Below are positions 11,243 to 22,280 of a stretch of DNA of 64,000 nucleotides, piece after piece. The notes beneath the pieces were generated by a model that was given only the letters and a program-made list of their open reading frames with translations, was not told the DNA's origin and did no database searches. This stretch comes from Calendula officinalis (taxonomy: Eukaryota; Streptophyta; Magnoliopsida; Asterales; Asteraceae): NCBI GenBank assembly GCA_963853835.1, contig OY970820.1, forward strand, positions 73,590,909-73,654,908. The letters run 5' to 3'. Numbering within the stretch: the stretch's first letter is position 1; the number at the start of each line of letters is the position of its first letter. The position numbers and the translations under genes were made by a program.

Positions 11243-14200
11243 ATGGATGTCATCTATGCTTCACTCACATCTCTCCTTGTTCTTGCATTCTCGTTCTCAC
11301 TTCATTATCTCTACTACAAGTATAAACCAACCACATATCCAAACCTCCCACCCGGTCAATCCGGGTGGCCTATTATCGGAGAAAACATAGAATTTTTATC
11401 CAACGGCTGGAAAGGCCACCCCGAAACGTTCATCTTCGACCGCATGGCTAAATTCTCACGTCACATTTTCCGAACGTCTCTCATGCTAGAAGATGTTGCG
11501 GTTTTTTGCGGGTCGGCGGGCAACAAATTCTTGTTCTCAAATGAAAACACACTTGTTCAAGCATGGTGGCCTTCTTCTGTCAATAAAATCATGCCTTCTG
11601 CCACTTCAAGTAATAACGTAGATAGAAGAAAGATTATTCGCAATTGCTTCAAACCCGAAGCCCTACAAAAATTCATCCCGATAATGGACATGTTGGCACA
11701 ACAACACTTTGAAACCGAATGGGAAGGCATGGACCGGATTATAACTCATGAAGCCACTAAAAACTTTACCTTTTTGCTTGCATGCAAGATCTTTATCAGC
11801 ATTGACCAACCCGAACGGGTCAAGTACTTATCCGGCCCGTTCGAGACTTTTTCTCTCGGGATCTTTTCGGTCCCGATAGATCTCCCGGGAACGCCGTTAC
11901 GGAGAGCGATAAATGGGGGTAAGTTTATTAGAAAAGAAATTGTGGCGTTAATGAAGCAAAGAAAGATTGATTTAGCGGAAGGAAAAGGTTCGCCTACACA
12001 AGATATAATGTCACAAATGATTTGTGATGAAGATGGTAAATTGATACCAGAAACAGAGATCGCGGACTTGATTATCGGGTTGTTAATTGGTGGTCATGAT
12101 AATGCAAGTTCAACATGTGCGTTCATTGTGAAGTTTCTTGCTGAGTTGCCGGAGATATACGAGGGGGTTTACAAAGGTATTAGTTAACTTGGGTTATGAA
12201 GCTAAACTATATTTTACAAAAATAAAAAATCATTCAATGCACATTAATTAATTCTAAAGTTAAGAAACTAGTGGTATTGGTGAAAAAGATAAAGTGTTGC
12301 CTATGACCTACGGGTCATGGGTTCAAGTCTTGTCACGGACATATAGGTGGAAGGTTTGAGGGAAAACATACTGCCCTTGTGTATGTCACTGTCTAGGCTC
12401 GAATCACTAACTTACTAACTGACCGTTCAAAAAAAACAAAAAACAAAATATATGGTAATTATTAATTAACATGTACTCTTAGGTTGTCTTCCCAGAGTTT
12501 TAATTTAGAAAATCCTATGAAACTAATAAATTCACGAAAACAAGGTCCGGTCATATAAGCACTAATCTACCAGATCATATCATAATTTCGCAATTAAGCA
12601 TGCTTAGACGAGATTAGTAATAGGATGAGTGACCCATGGGAAATCCTCATGTTGCATTGCACCCCTCTTTTTATCAAAAGGTTTTTGGTCTAACTGTATG
12701 GTGTATGTCTTCCATCCTTATGGTCGAGGGTTTAAGTCCTATTATTGTTATAAATAATATTTAGGAGTAGATTAGTATTTGATGTTTAAAAAAAAAACAA
12801 TTTTTTTTCCCACTAAGGCTTACTAGCTTGATTAACATCTAAATAAAAACACGGAACTGGAATTCATTTTTGACATATTCCAGTTTCATTAGGCTAGTGG
12901 GTATGGGCACCACATGTGGTGGTGCCCTTTTCCGCCACATCATCGCCACCTCACACCCCCACACCACCACCACACCACATCATTTGGTGGAAATACCCAC
13001 CACACCACACCACACCATTTTATTTTCCAACTCATCATTTCATTTCCATTTATTTTTCAAACATAATATTAAACTTCCATTAAAATTAAAATAACAATAC
13101 ATTAAATTAAATTAAAAATACAAATACTTAAAATTAAAAATAAAAATACTTAAAATTAAAAATGCAAATACTTAAATTTAAAAATACTTAAAATTTGAAA
13201 ACTACAATCCTAAATCGCTCATGGCTTTTCGGGCCCTTTCCTTCGCGGCTAGGAAATGTTGAAATTGAGGGAGATAGTGAGGTGCGGTTTGTGGATAATA
13301 TTGTGGAGGTGGAGGTGGGACATTGCCGGAATTTAGGATGTTGACGTATTGGTCGAAGCCACCAAATCCTAGGTTCGGTGGTATATTTTGTTGTGAAGGT
13401 TGGTTGGGTGTTTGTGGAGAGTTGTTGTGTGGATCCATTGTAAGTAGAGAGGTATGAAGATAGGAGTTTGTAGAGAGTAAAATGGATGATTTTTGTGTGT
13501 AAAAATGAATGAAAATAGGTAAATATATATAGAGAAATAATTAAAAAATAAAAAGTTTTTTTTTTTTAATTTCCAACGGCATTCTAGCCGTTGCCAACGG
13601 CTAATTTTCGCAAAAAACTCGTTCCCACGCCCGTTGCCCCGCGTTGGGCGTTGCAAACTCGACCCACGCCGGACCCCCACGCCGTGTGGGGGGGGCGATG
13701 TTCCCATCACCCACCACGCCGTTGCCATGCCACCTCACCCCCACGCCCGAGCTTCCTCCGTCCCATACCGTGTAGCCTTAAAAACATACATTTTGCAAAC
13801 CAAACGATACCTAAATGTTGTTTTTGAGAAAATTCACACATCCTCAAGCGGTATGAAGATTATTATACTAATCCTCAAGCCGTCCGAAGATTATTGTCCT
13901 AGTATTTCTGTAAGAGAAATGATATTGATTTTAAGTTTTGTGCATACTTATATTCCGACCCACTTGATAAGATAACATGTGTAATCTATTAATTATCTCT
14001 CTTAATATTATCTCTTGATTTTGAAGCATGTCTTGATCAAGTAGTTAGAATGATCGAGGCAACAAGTTTAATTTATTTGTTGATAATTTCCTGGTAAATA
14101 TAGAACAAGTTGAAATTGCAAAATCTAAAGCAGCAGGAGAGTTTTTAAACTGGGACGATTTGTCAAAGATGAAATACTCTTGGAGTGTGGCATGTGAAGT

Positions 14201-14875
14201 TCTTCGATTAGCCCCACCTCTCCAAGGAACTTTCAGAGAAGCCATCACCGATTTCGTATATAACGGCTATTCTATCCCAAAAGGCTGGAAGGTACAAACA
14301 TCATACTCCCTCCGTCCCATTTTAAATGTCCAGTATACTATTTTAGTTTGTCCCACAAAGAGTGTCATTTCCTAAATTTCAACCAATCAAAAAACATTTA
14401 AGTGGGAAAGAGACAATTTGATTGGTGACATTATATAATTAATGCACTTTTCTTAAACTGTGTGCTTTTTTGTAGTGGACAATTAAAGTGGGACGGAGGG
14501 AGTATATATCTTAGTCCATTGGTTTTGACTTTTTGTATAACTTTTTTTGTTCGGTTCTTGAACCATTATATGCAGTTGTATTGGAATGCACACTCGACGC
14601 ATAAAAATGGTGAGGTCTTCCCCGAACCACAAAAGTTTGACCCGTCAAGGTTCTATGGCAAAGGGCCTGAACCATATACATTTGTACCATTTGGGGGAGG
14701 GCCACATTTGTGTCCTGGAAAAGAATACGCGCGCTTAGAAATACTCGTATTCATGCATCATCTCGTGAGGAAATTCAAGTGGAGTAAAGTCATTCCAGAT
14801 GAGCAAATCATTCTCCACCCAATGCCTAAGCTTGCAAAGGGCCTCCCAATCTGCCTTTATCCTCATAACCCATAA
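11243..14875 (+). CDS. Cytochrome P450, CYP716 family (triterpenoid oxidase type)
   Basis: Three exons assemble in frame: 11243-12176, 14104-14291 and 14576-14875, with introns GTATTA..ATAG and GTACAA..GCAG, giving 473 aa (family about 480). Seen: an N-terminal membrane anchor (residues 1-27), the proline-rich hinge LPPGQSGWPIIGE, I-helix LLIGGHDNASS (Asn at 287), K-helix ExxR (EVLR, 343-346), FDPSRF, and haem loop PFGGGPHLCPG with Cys420. LPPGxxGWPxxGE, HDxASS and PKGWK followed by YWNAHSTH point to CYP716, a family known to oxidise pentacyclic triterpenes such as beta-amyrin at the ER. Two positions are odd: the oxygen-activating Thr is Asn287, and the Arg two residues before the haem Cys is His418. 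No stop or frameshift is present. Intron 1 carries two SINE-like repeats and a Harbinger element; intron 2 carries a Stowaway MITE. It could be functional with altered chemistry or a recent pseudogene. No pathway neighbours are present. Confidence 0.9.
12266..12450 (+). repeat. SINE-like retroposon in P450 intron 1
   Basis: It starts near ACTAGTGGTATTGGTG (A-box-like), has a B-box-like GGGTTCAAGTCTT about 50 bp later, and ends in an A-rich tail (AAAAAAAACAAAAAAC). That is the layout of a tRNA-derived plant SINE. The related partial copy at 10376 supports a repeat family. Confidence 0.6.
12670..12803 (+). repeat. Second SINE-like retroposon in P450 intron 1
   Basis: GGTCTAACTGTATGGTG resembles an A box and GGGTTTAAGTCCT a B box about 45 bp downstream. 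The unit ends near a run of nine or more A residues. The ends are approximate. Confidence 0.45.
12892..13777 (-). mobile_element. PIF/Harbinger-type element in P450 intron 1
   Basis: An 886-bp element bounded by TTA on both sides (12889-12891 and 13778-13780), with about 18-bp inverted termini GGCTAGTGGGTATGGG and the complement of GGCTACACGGTATGGG. A 3-bp TTA/TAA target duplication and G-rich termini are hallmarks of PIF/Harbinger. It keeps the start of a minus-strand ORF (13202-13438) but no transposase, so it is non-autonomous. A related 359-bp element lies at 31643-32001. Confidence 0.85.
13202..13438 (-). pseudogene. Harbinger ORF1-like N-terminal remnant
   Basis: A 78-aa open frame starting MDPHNNSPQTPNQPSQQN is rich in P, Q and N and ends in AKERARKAMSDLGL. 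It resembles the low-complexity N-terminus plus Arg/Lys-rich C-terminus of the accessory protein (ORF1, Myb/trihelix) of plant Harbinger elements, with the DNA-binding middle absent. It lies wholly inside the element at 12892-13777 and its length suits an internal-deletion product. Identification is from composition and context, not from a domain match. Confidence 0.45.
14306..14502. mobile_element. Stowaway-type MITE in P450 intron 2
   Basis: A 197-bp element with CTCCCTCCGTCCCATTTTAA at one end and the matching inverted GGGACGGAGGGAG at the other, flanked by TA. It starts 14 bp after the intron donor, so it makes up most of the 284-bp intron but leaves both splice sites intact. Confidence 0.93.
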
Positions 14876-15516
14876 GCCGATCGAATACCTTGATTACTTC
14901 TTAACTCAATAAGCGATCGTCGCTACAGGGTTAAAAGTTGTCACTACAGGGGTAATTTCTTCTAGTCATATGTGATAATATTTTTAGTGTATATATTAAT
15001 GTATTATTCTTGTATTGTATCATTATTGTTAGGCATGTTGTACTTGTCTTGTGTAGGCTTTAGCTCGTTGTAATCTTGCATTTCTTTGTGATCAACGTTA
15101 ATTTCATAGTAATCTAAAATATGCCGTGTTTCATTGTTTCGGACTAATTAATGTTAATTTCACAGTTATCAGATGTCTCCTCAATTATCTCCAATGTTTT
15201 GAAAACCATTTTTTTGGTATGAACCGGCCAACGTCTTGATTACGATCGAATTGGTCAGACGTTGAGTATTTATAATGTAATAATTATGTAAATTGTGTAT
15301 AAATATCCAGAAACTAGAAAAATATAAACAAATACCATAATTAAACAAAATCCAAACATATTACTCCTTTAATACAATTAGTATAATCAACACGGTTCAT
15401 TAGAAAATTTTGAACGGATTTTTAGTATTACCTAATGTAAAAGTTTTCAATAAATGCCCCTAATAGGGGTAAATGCTCTGTTTTTTCCCATGGTATGTCC
15501 ACATATATATTTATAA
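14876..15516. other. P450 3' flank
   Basis: AT-rich sequence downstream of the P450 stop with several AATAAT/ATTAAT-type motifs that could serve polyadenylation. No gene is seen before the Helitron at 15517. Confidence 0.5.
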
Positions 15517-16397
15517 CTAGCTTCATAGCCCGCCCGACTGGGCGGACATGTTTCAAGATTTATATTTTAGAAAAAATACCAACAAATATTAATAATTTTA
15601 AAATGACACAAGAATCGATAGTTGTAATGATAAGTTTATCATTAATTGCATGATATAACATATACGATCGGTATAAACCTAAACTATGGAGCTACTCTCG
15701 GAAGAAAATCATATTTATAGCACGCAAATGATCGGTATAATCCTTAGATGCACCCTCCTGTTTAATATAAAATTTTCATCAATAACTAACGAATCCATAA
15801 GAAATTCTTACAAAACTATTACGAAAATAATCATCCACTTTTTGCAGTTGATTTTTTTTTTAAATCTTGGATAATTATTTTTTGCAACTCAAGTTTGCAA
15901 AAATAGCAACAAAAATCAATACAAATAACATATACAACAACACAGATAATAACAAAAAAGACATTATAAGTGCCAATAATGTCATACAAAGCATGCAAAA
16001 CAAATCATATCAGAATAGGGCGAGTTGGTTGGATAATAGGTCAAAGTAGGTCCATTTTTGTTCTAGTTAGATTAACCCGAAAGACGTTTCGTACAAAAAA
16101 TATTTAGTCAATTATGATTACAAAAATGACGTCGTATGTTTTACAAATTAAATATACATTTTGAGCTACTTTATACCCGTTCGACCCAATTGACCCGTTT
16201 CCTTTTAAAGTCATTAAAAAATGGGTTGAAATGTGAGGTGATGTGACCACTAATAGTGAAAGGTGAGAGGGAGTGAAGTAGATGGTGAAGTGGCATGACC
16301 ACTACATGTAGTCTTATTGTTAAAATCATCATTAACAATATTAAACTACAACTATAAACAATTTTCACCTGGCCACGAATGAAAGACGGTAAGGCAG

Positions 16398-16456
16398 ATC
16401 CAGCTGAACCAAAAAAATAAGCAATCCCTGCCATCATGTGAAAACAATGTAAGAAA
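16398..16456 (-). pseudogene. Possible captured exon (unidentified) in Helitron A
   Basis: On the minus strand an AG acceptor is followed by about 20 open codons (GIAYFFGSAGSALPSFIRGQ) and a GT donor. The same segment is in copy B near 40977-41035 (one residue differs). The hydrophobic, Gly/Ser-rich stretch looks like a membrane-protein exon, but I do not recognise the parent gene. Confidence 0.35.
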
Positions 16457-16735
16457 AGAGATAAATAAATCACCACCTGATGCAGGTATTTACTTTGACT
16501 TTTGAGGTCAAAATGTTTAAATTTAAAATTTGTATGAGCATTTCCTGGTTATAACAAAATTGTTTCTGGGAATTTACCAAGTTATAACGTCTATAAGTTT
16601 TATATTTTTTCATTTTATATTTAAACTACTAAAAAAGAATATTTTAGGGTATTTTACCCTTTTATGTGATATTTGATGTGGTCATTGAGCATTTAATTAA
16701 CAAATTAAAGAATTCAAATTAAATTTAATATTTTT

Positions 16736-16951
16736 TTGAAAAATGCAGCACACATGATGTCAAACCCAGAAGGATCACCTGGTCCACCAGTCATCCTGCC
16801 AACGATCCTTGCACCGGTGCCACCAACTCCTCAACCAGAAAAAGGACCCACAATCAAGTCTCATGTCTACCTGCCAACTATGCCCAATATAATTTATGAT
16901 TTTGATTTGGTTCAGATGAACACGAAGATTAACAACCTCAATATAATTTAA
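16736..16951 (+). pseudogene. Possible captured coding fragment (Pro-rich) in Helitron A
   Basis: A 71-aa open frame begins just after a TGCAG acceptor-like site and encodes a Pro-rich stretch (PGPPVILPTILAPVPPTPQP). It is repeated unchanged in copy B at 41315-41530. Composition suggests a captured exon rather than random AT-rich DNA, but no family is recognised. No start context, partner exons or terminator support an active gene. Confidence 0.3.
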
Positions 16952-17533
16952 TAAAGTAGCTATTACAGCAGTTGTCAAAGCTGTAGATGACCCTAATCCC
17001 GTTTTTGCAACTTTAGGTTTGTAGTTTTCTGCATTTGATTCTTCAATTTTGAAAAAAATGATGTAAATGGTGGAAGAGTAGCTAATGATAGCCTACGTGC
17101 TTGAATCTAGATAATACAATTTTCAATTAATTTTTAATGTAAACTTTATATTAGTACCAAAATCAAATATACAAAAATACATACCTGATTACGGTAAATA
17201 AAAGTCCTTGCAACCTAAGATTATAATATCCATACATGCATAACTGATCGGTTAGTCAGAATACTGATATCATTTAATTTAGTCAAATGAGCAAATTGAA
17301 GTGAAAATTATATATTGCAAGAGGTTAATTAATTAAATAACAAAAAATAGAAAAGTTTGTTATACCTTGCGGATGTGATTTATGTAAAAAAAAAATTGTT
17401 CTTGTCAAGTGTGGTGTATGTTGTTGCTATGGAATATTGGAGTGCATACTCGAAAAAGGGGTTCCTCGATTCATTGTGATTTTATTTGAATTTGGTGAAG
17501 ATCAACGATTAGATTTTAACACACTTTCAAAAA

Positions 17534-19308
17534 TGTAACGACCCGAAATTGTAAATAAATAAAATATGTAAAAAATATGATAATTATGGATAAATCATAT
17601 AAAACACGTAGGAATTGGTTTCGTGTCGTTTGGAGTCCGTATGAGAAAGTTATGGACGAAACCGGGGTGAAACCTAGACCGAAAAGTGCAGCCCTGCTGC
17701 ACAGGCAAGTTCGCGGCGCGAGCCAGGCGCGAGCGAAACGCGAGGTTGAGCAGAGGGACCAGAGCTGAAACGCGAGCATGTCGCGTTGACTTCGCGTTGA
17801 CTTCGCGGCGCGAGCCAGGCGCGAGCCTGGCGCGAAGTCTGGTAAAAAGCGGCGACTAGCGGGCAGACCCGCGTCTTTTCGCGACGCGAGCTCGGCGCGA
17901 GCGGGGCGCGAGCTCTTCCGACCAGAGCAATAAATTCGGGTTTTTAGCCATAAATGCATTTCCAAAACCCTAGTTTCTTCCATTGGCGATTTTGGAGTGC
18001 AAGAGCTGATTTGGGTCGATTTCTCCATCAAAGCTTGATAGATTTCACTCCTAAGTGAAGATTAAAGGTATATCTTCAATCCTTTGTAGTTGTAGCTTTA
18101 GATCTATGGATTTAGAAGCTTAGGGTTGAAACCCTAGTTCTTGGGGTTATGAGTTATGGTGATATATATGGTGTATACACTTAATAGATGATATTTTAAC
18201 AAGGGAAACAAGTGTATAATTATGATTTGTAAGAATCTTAAGGGTTGGTTAAACCTAGGGTTTGGTAAATCACCATATTTGGGGGAAATGGATTGATGGG
18301 TGTTATCTAGAGGTAGATGAACACATTGATAGTAGATTGTGATGTTGAACATTGTATGATCATTGTTTTAGGCTTTCGGTGACATCTTGGAAAGTCGGTG
18401 AAATTTTGAAGCAAGAGTTTTGGTGTCAAGAACACGGTTGGAACATTTATTGCTAAGGTGAGTACGTGTGGACTTTACTGAGTACATAGCCTATGAAATA
18501 CATTTTTATTACTTGTGTTATGGTCTATTTGCTTAATTGTGTAGACTAGTAGCTAGTAGTTAGTTATACCGATAGTTGTATTGAACTAACTTGTTTGATG
18601 ATAGACGTGATAGCCGAGAGCTAGATTGACATAACCATCGAGTTATGATATGGTGAGATGATGTGATGATTCGGGGGATCCCCGGTCATGAGGTATGGAA
18701 TGGGGAGCATTTGGGCGGATCCCCATCGGCCCATTCCATGATAGTAGTCTTGCTAACTGGAAGTAGTCCGGCGAGTAAGGCAGGTATTGGTAGATTGGGC
18801 GATTCCCTCTTGCCTTTACCTTGAAGCTTGTTAATGCGGGGGATCCCCGGTTAATAAGTTAACGTGGTTCTAGTTGGTTGGGGATGTCCCGACAACTAGA
18901 TATGTTTGCTAGGAAAGCAAGGTATTAGAGTCACAATAGGGTGACTAGATAGATGGGTGATTGCTTACATGTTTGTTTGTTGTCATTCGGTTATTATTAT
19001 TGACTTGGGTCTAAACCCATGTATCTCACGAGAAGTTTTTGTCTCACGTACTACGTTTGTTTTGTTTTGCTATGTATTCAGGTTCGGGATCGAAGGCTTA
19101 GGTACGCATGGATAGAGATGCGGGACCTAGAATAGAAGAGCACTAGATTGGATTTAGTCTTAGCTTGGTTATGATCTATTTTGTAACACCTACTTTTATA
19201 CTCTGATTTCATACCAAGGTTTTTGTAAATCCAAATTTGGGGATGTTTTTCTATTTATAAAATGTTTTATTTTGGCCGATTTTTGGTATTAAAATTTGAG
19301 GTGTTACA
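17534..19308 (+). mobile_element. Solo LTR inside Helitron A
   Basis: A 1,775-bp sequence starting TGTAACGACCCGAAATTG and ending TTTGAGGTGTTACA, flanked by the 5-bp direct repeat AAAAA (17529-17533 and 19309-19313). Copy B has the uninterrupted site (TTTCAAAAACTACAGC, about 42105-42120), which proves insertion. It shares the layout of the LTRs at 32386 and 6801: a GCGCGAG-rich block (17711-17910), G/C hairpins around GGGGGATCCCCGG (18670-18850) and ATCTCACGAGA..GTCTCACGTACTAC (19022-19055). It is a different subfamily by sequence. With no internal region or second LTR it is the product of LTR-LTR recombination. Confidence 0.92.
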
Positions 19309-19751
19309 AAAAACTACAGCTTTCATGATTTTTATGTAAGTGTTGTAAATCATATGATTTTACTTAACATATAATGTTCTAAACATTAATCACAGTAGTT
19401 ATCTTGTTGTTTCATACATTATCATAAGATTATGGACTATTGACAGCTAGAAACATATTCAAGATCTACAAATGCTTATTTGTCACGACAATGGTGAGTT
19501 TGAAAACCAAACTTATTCTTAGATCTTCAAGTCTTGCTTTCATCATCTTGTGTCCTAAAGAAAGAATTGAATGATTTATAATGTTGGAACGTAAATTTAT
19601 AAATATAGCATAATTAAACAATTATGGTGATAATTTGCAGCAAAGTCTCATCAATTTGATAGATATAAACTAATAAGATTGACCTCAAAAAGTCAAAACG
19701 TAGCACTGTATCTATATTTCAACAAAGTAATGAAATTAAGTAAAAACATAC

Positions 19752-19805
19752 CCTGATCATTTTGGTTGGCATTCTAACACGTCCTTTGATATTTAGCTCC
19801 ATTTC
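19752..19805 (-). pseudogene. Captured exon resembling 40S ribosomal protein S20 (uS10)
   Basis: On the minus strand, between an AACAG acceptor and an AGG|GTATGT donor, 18 codons read EMELNIKGRVRMPTKMIR. The run KGxVRMPTK is the conserved core of eukaryotic uS10/RPS20 (KGPVRMPTK in plants). Splice signals on both sides fit capture of a genomic exon by the Helitron. The copy in Helitron B (42552-42605) is identical. I could not link convincing neighbouring RPS20 exons, so parentage is likely but not proved. Confidence 0.5.
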
Positions 19806-20991
19806 CTGTTATATACAATGAAAACTTAATAAATTTTGGTTTCTTCATAAATAAGTAGCAGTCATGTTCAAATATCTTGGTCATTAATTACCTCGTTTTG
19901 CTTCAAGTTTCATCAACAGATTTCATCTTTTAAAACAAACCCTAAAACCAACACCGTTGTGTATCATTAACAAAACCCAGGCCACAAACCAAAAAAAGAT
20001 CCAATATTTGTCACTTTCAGAGCAAATCCTTGGTTCAAGATTGATAAATTATATGGAAATCCACTTGAGATTAAGATGAAAATGACTGAAAAAGGAAAGA
20101 AAGAGCCTTAAAAGAAGAAAGAAAGAGCTTTTCAAAATGCTTACAATAACATTGTTGCAGCTAATCGAATTGAAAAGTAAACATATTGTCGTACTATTGG
20201 CTTTCTGTGCCATTCTAACAAAAAAATACATTGTCCTTATTGTTTTGCTTTGAGAATAAACCAACCAATGAGATTGAAAAGCAAATTTGGCTCCATAATC
20301 ATTTCATCGAGCAGTTGGTGTGCACACAAAAACAAAACACTATTGCAATTTTCAAACACAATTACTTGAACTTGGTAATAGATTCTAGAGATGCATTAAA
20401 ATTCAACTCTTATAGTTAGAAAGACTTGCACAACAAACTCAAATTCGAGTCGATTTATAACTTTATCCTCTTCTTCATAATTCCTTTGAATGATTATAGA
20501 AAGCATTCATGTATATAACAAAATTTTGTTTTTGTATGTAATGAAATCAAAATCATTGTAATTAGATTGAATGGCGGCAGTAAGTGTATCGTAGAAGAAA
20601 GTTAAATAGTGGAGATATGAACTATCAAGCAAAATAGTAGAGATATGAACTATTATCACCTGAATTCATATGATAGTGTTCAGGATTTTTGCCATAGAAA
20701 TCGAAAAAATAAAGGTGTGATGAAACGGCGGATTCAGTTGGAGAAGATAACTTGCGATGACAATAACGACGAAACGCAGGAACGTATTGCTTCCATATGA
20801 CGAGGTAGAAAATCTTGAACAGTTTCTAAATTAATGCGTGAAATCACGGGAAGGCAAGCAATTAGTTGAAAAGGCAAGAAATTCATTGGCGAATGTGTGA
20901 ATTACACGTGGCATTAACAACCAATCAGAGAGCTTGAAATGGATGAGTTGGCAAACCAAAATCATATGTAGGTGCATATATAGTAGAAGAT

Positions 20992-21199
20992 GAGTTTTTC
21001 TAACGTATGCCCATGGGGCATACATTAAGGGCAATCAATGAAGAATCAAATTTCCATTTTAGTTGAAAATCATATTTTTTGCATTATCTATAATTGTAAA
21101 GATTAAGGATCATTAATGTTATTCAAAATGAATTAGAAAATTTAATGCTTCATTGATTGCACCTAATGTATGCCCCAAGGACATACGTTAGAAAAATCC
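20992..21199. mobile_element. MITE with about 45-bp TIRs next to Helitron A
   Basis: GAGTTTTTCTAACGTATGCC... at the left is repeated inverted at the right (...GACATACGTTAGAAAAATCC), with CAATCAATGAAG also mirrored. Length is about 208 bp with no ORF. It abuts the Helitron end, so its exact first base and target duplication cannot be fixed. Confidence 0.7.
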
Positions 21200-21553
21200 A
21201 TTTATAATATATTTCAAAAGAAAATACACACAATAGTTATGTGTTTTTGGCTTTTTGCAAGCTAGATTACATGTAACTTATCATCAAAATAAAAATATAT
21301 TCCTCAAAAAAGTGTAGATTTAACTCTGGACACATTTGGCTCATTTGGGCATCAACTGGAGTGATTAATCTTGAACCCAAACAAATTGAAGTCTAATGTT
21401 GGGACCACAGGTCGGGTTGAGGAAGTGAGTGATATGAGGCATAATATGAGAGAAATGTGAAGAAAACAAAGGTGTGGTTGGATCGAGTTTGGAGATATGG
21501 TGCATGTTTTTGAGACCGATCGAACCCATCCTCATGGAATTATGTTTTTTTAT

Positions 21554-21966
21554 GGCAAATTGCATAAAATAGCAACATACTATTAGGTGATTCTTAATTA
21601 TAGCAACATACTATTAGGTGATTCTTAATTATAGCAACAAACTATCAAAATTTTAAAAAATAGCATCAGCCTTTTAAAATTTTGCAATTTGAGAAACATT
21701 TATCCTGGAATGACAGTAATCAGTATTTTATAGAAGAGAAAGAAGGGGTCATAGCTCACCCCAGTTTAAGATTAATTGGAATATAAGTAAAAAAAAATTA
21801 AATAACTGGCTACGTCACTAGAAAATACTAATTGCCGTCATAATGGGTAAAATGTTTCCCAAATTACAAAAATTTAAAAATTCGTTGCTATTATTAGGAA
21901 TTTTGATAATTGAATACTAAAATTAGGAATTACCTAATAATATCTTGCTATTTTATGCAATTTGCC
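21554..21966. mobile_element. MITE with long TIRs
   Basis: GGCAAATTGCATAAAATAGC at the left is mirrored as GCTATTTTATGCAATTTGCC at the right, followed inward by more imperfect complementarity (ATTAGGT..ATTC). T-rich 9-bp flanks (TTTTTTTAT, TTTTTATTT) could be a degenerate target duplication. Inside the left end the 31-bp unit ATAGCAACATACTATTAGGT... is tandemly duplicated. No coding sequence. Confidence 0.8.
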
Positions 21967-22280
21967 TTTTTATTTATTTATTGAAATGTCGATTGAAACT
22001 TGCAAAAGTACAAATGATCACAACATTCATAGATACAAGCATAAACCAAAGGTATCATGAATAAATGAAAAAGGTCAATGACGTCTTCGTAATTGTTCTG
22101 ATTATATGCAACATACATTTTTCTTTTTTGTTTCTCACTAGGCTGTTGCATTCTGAATTTTACTTCAATGTCATTTAGCTATTTCAATGTTAATGCAGAA
22201 AAAAACAACTAAAAGAAGCTTTCATAATAAAAGTACATTTGAAATAGGGTTTAATTATCGCTTCAAACATGTTGTATCAA

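Larger units (their letters stand above)
15517..20990 (-). mobile_element. Helitron copy A (non-autonomous, carries gene fragments)
   Basis: On the minus strand it starts TCTTCTACTATATATGCACC (ending at 20990) and ends with a hairpin (15528-15547), TATGAAG and CTAG (15517-15520). It is inserted between A (15516) and T (20991). Minus the 1,775-bp solo LTR and its 5-bp duplication it is 3,694 bp and almost identical to copy B (3,704 bp). Differences I saw are scattered substitutions, a 9-bp repeat-unit change near 20730 and one A-run difference. No Rep/helicase is present. Apparent captured exons with splice-like borders are listed separately. Near identity to copy B implies recent transposition. 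Confidence 0.9.

Noticed and set aside
16171..16476. 101-codon minus-strand frame as a complete gene (also 40750-41064)
   Set aside because: Only about 20 codons between splice-like sites look coding; the rest is AT-rich Helitron DNA.
15517..20990. Reading copies A and B (15.5-21.0 and 32.3-43.8 kb) as a segmental duplication
   Set aside because: Homology stops exactly at CTAG on one side and GA|T on the other, with unrelated flanks, which fits independent Helitron insertions.
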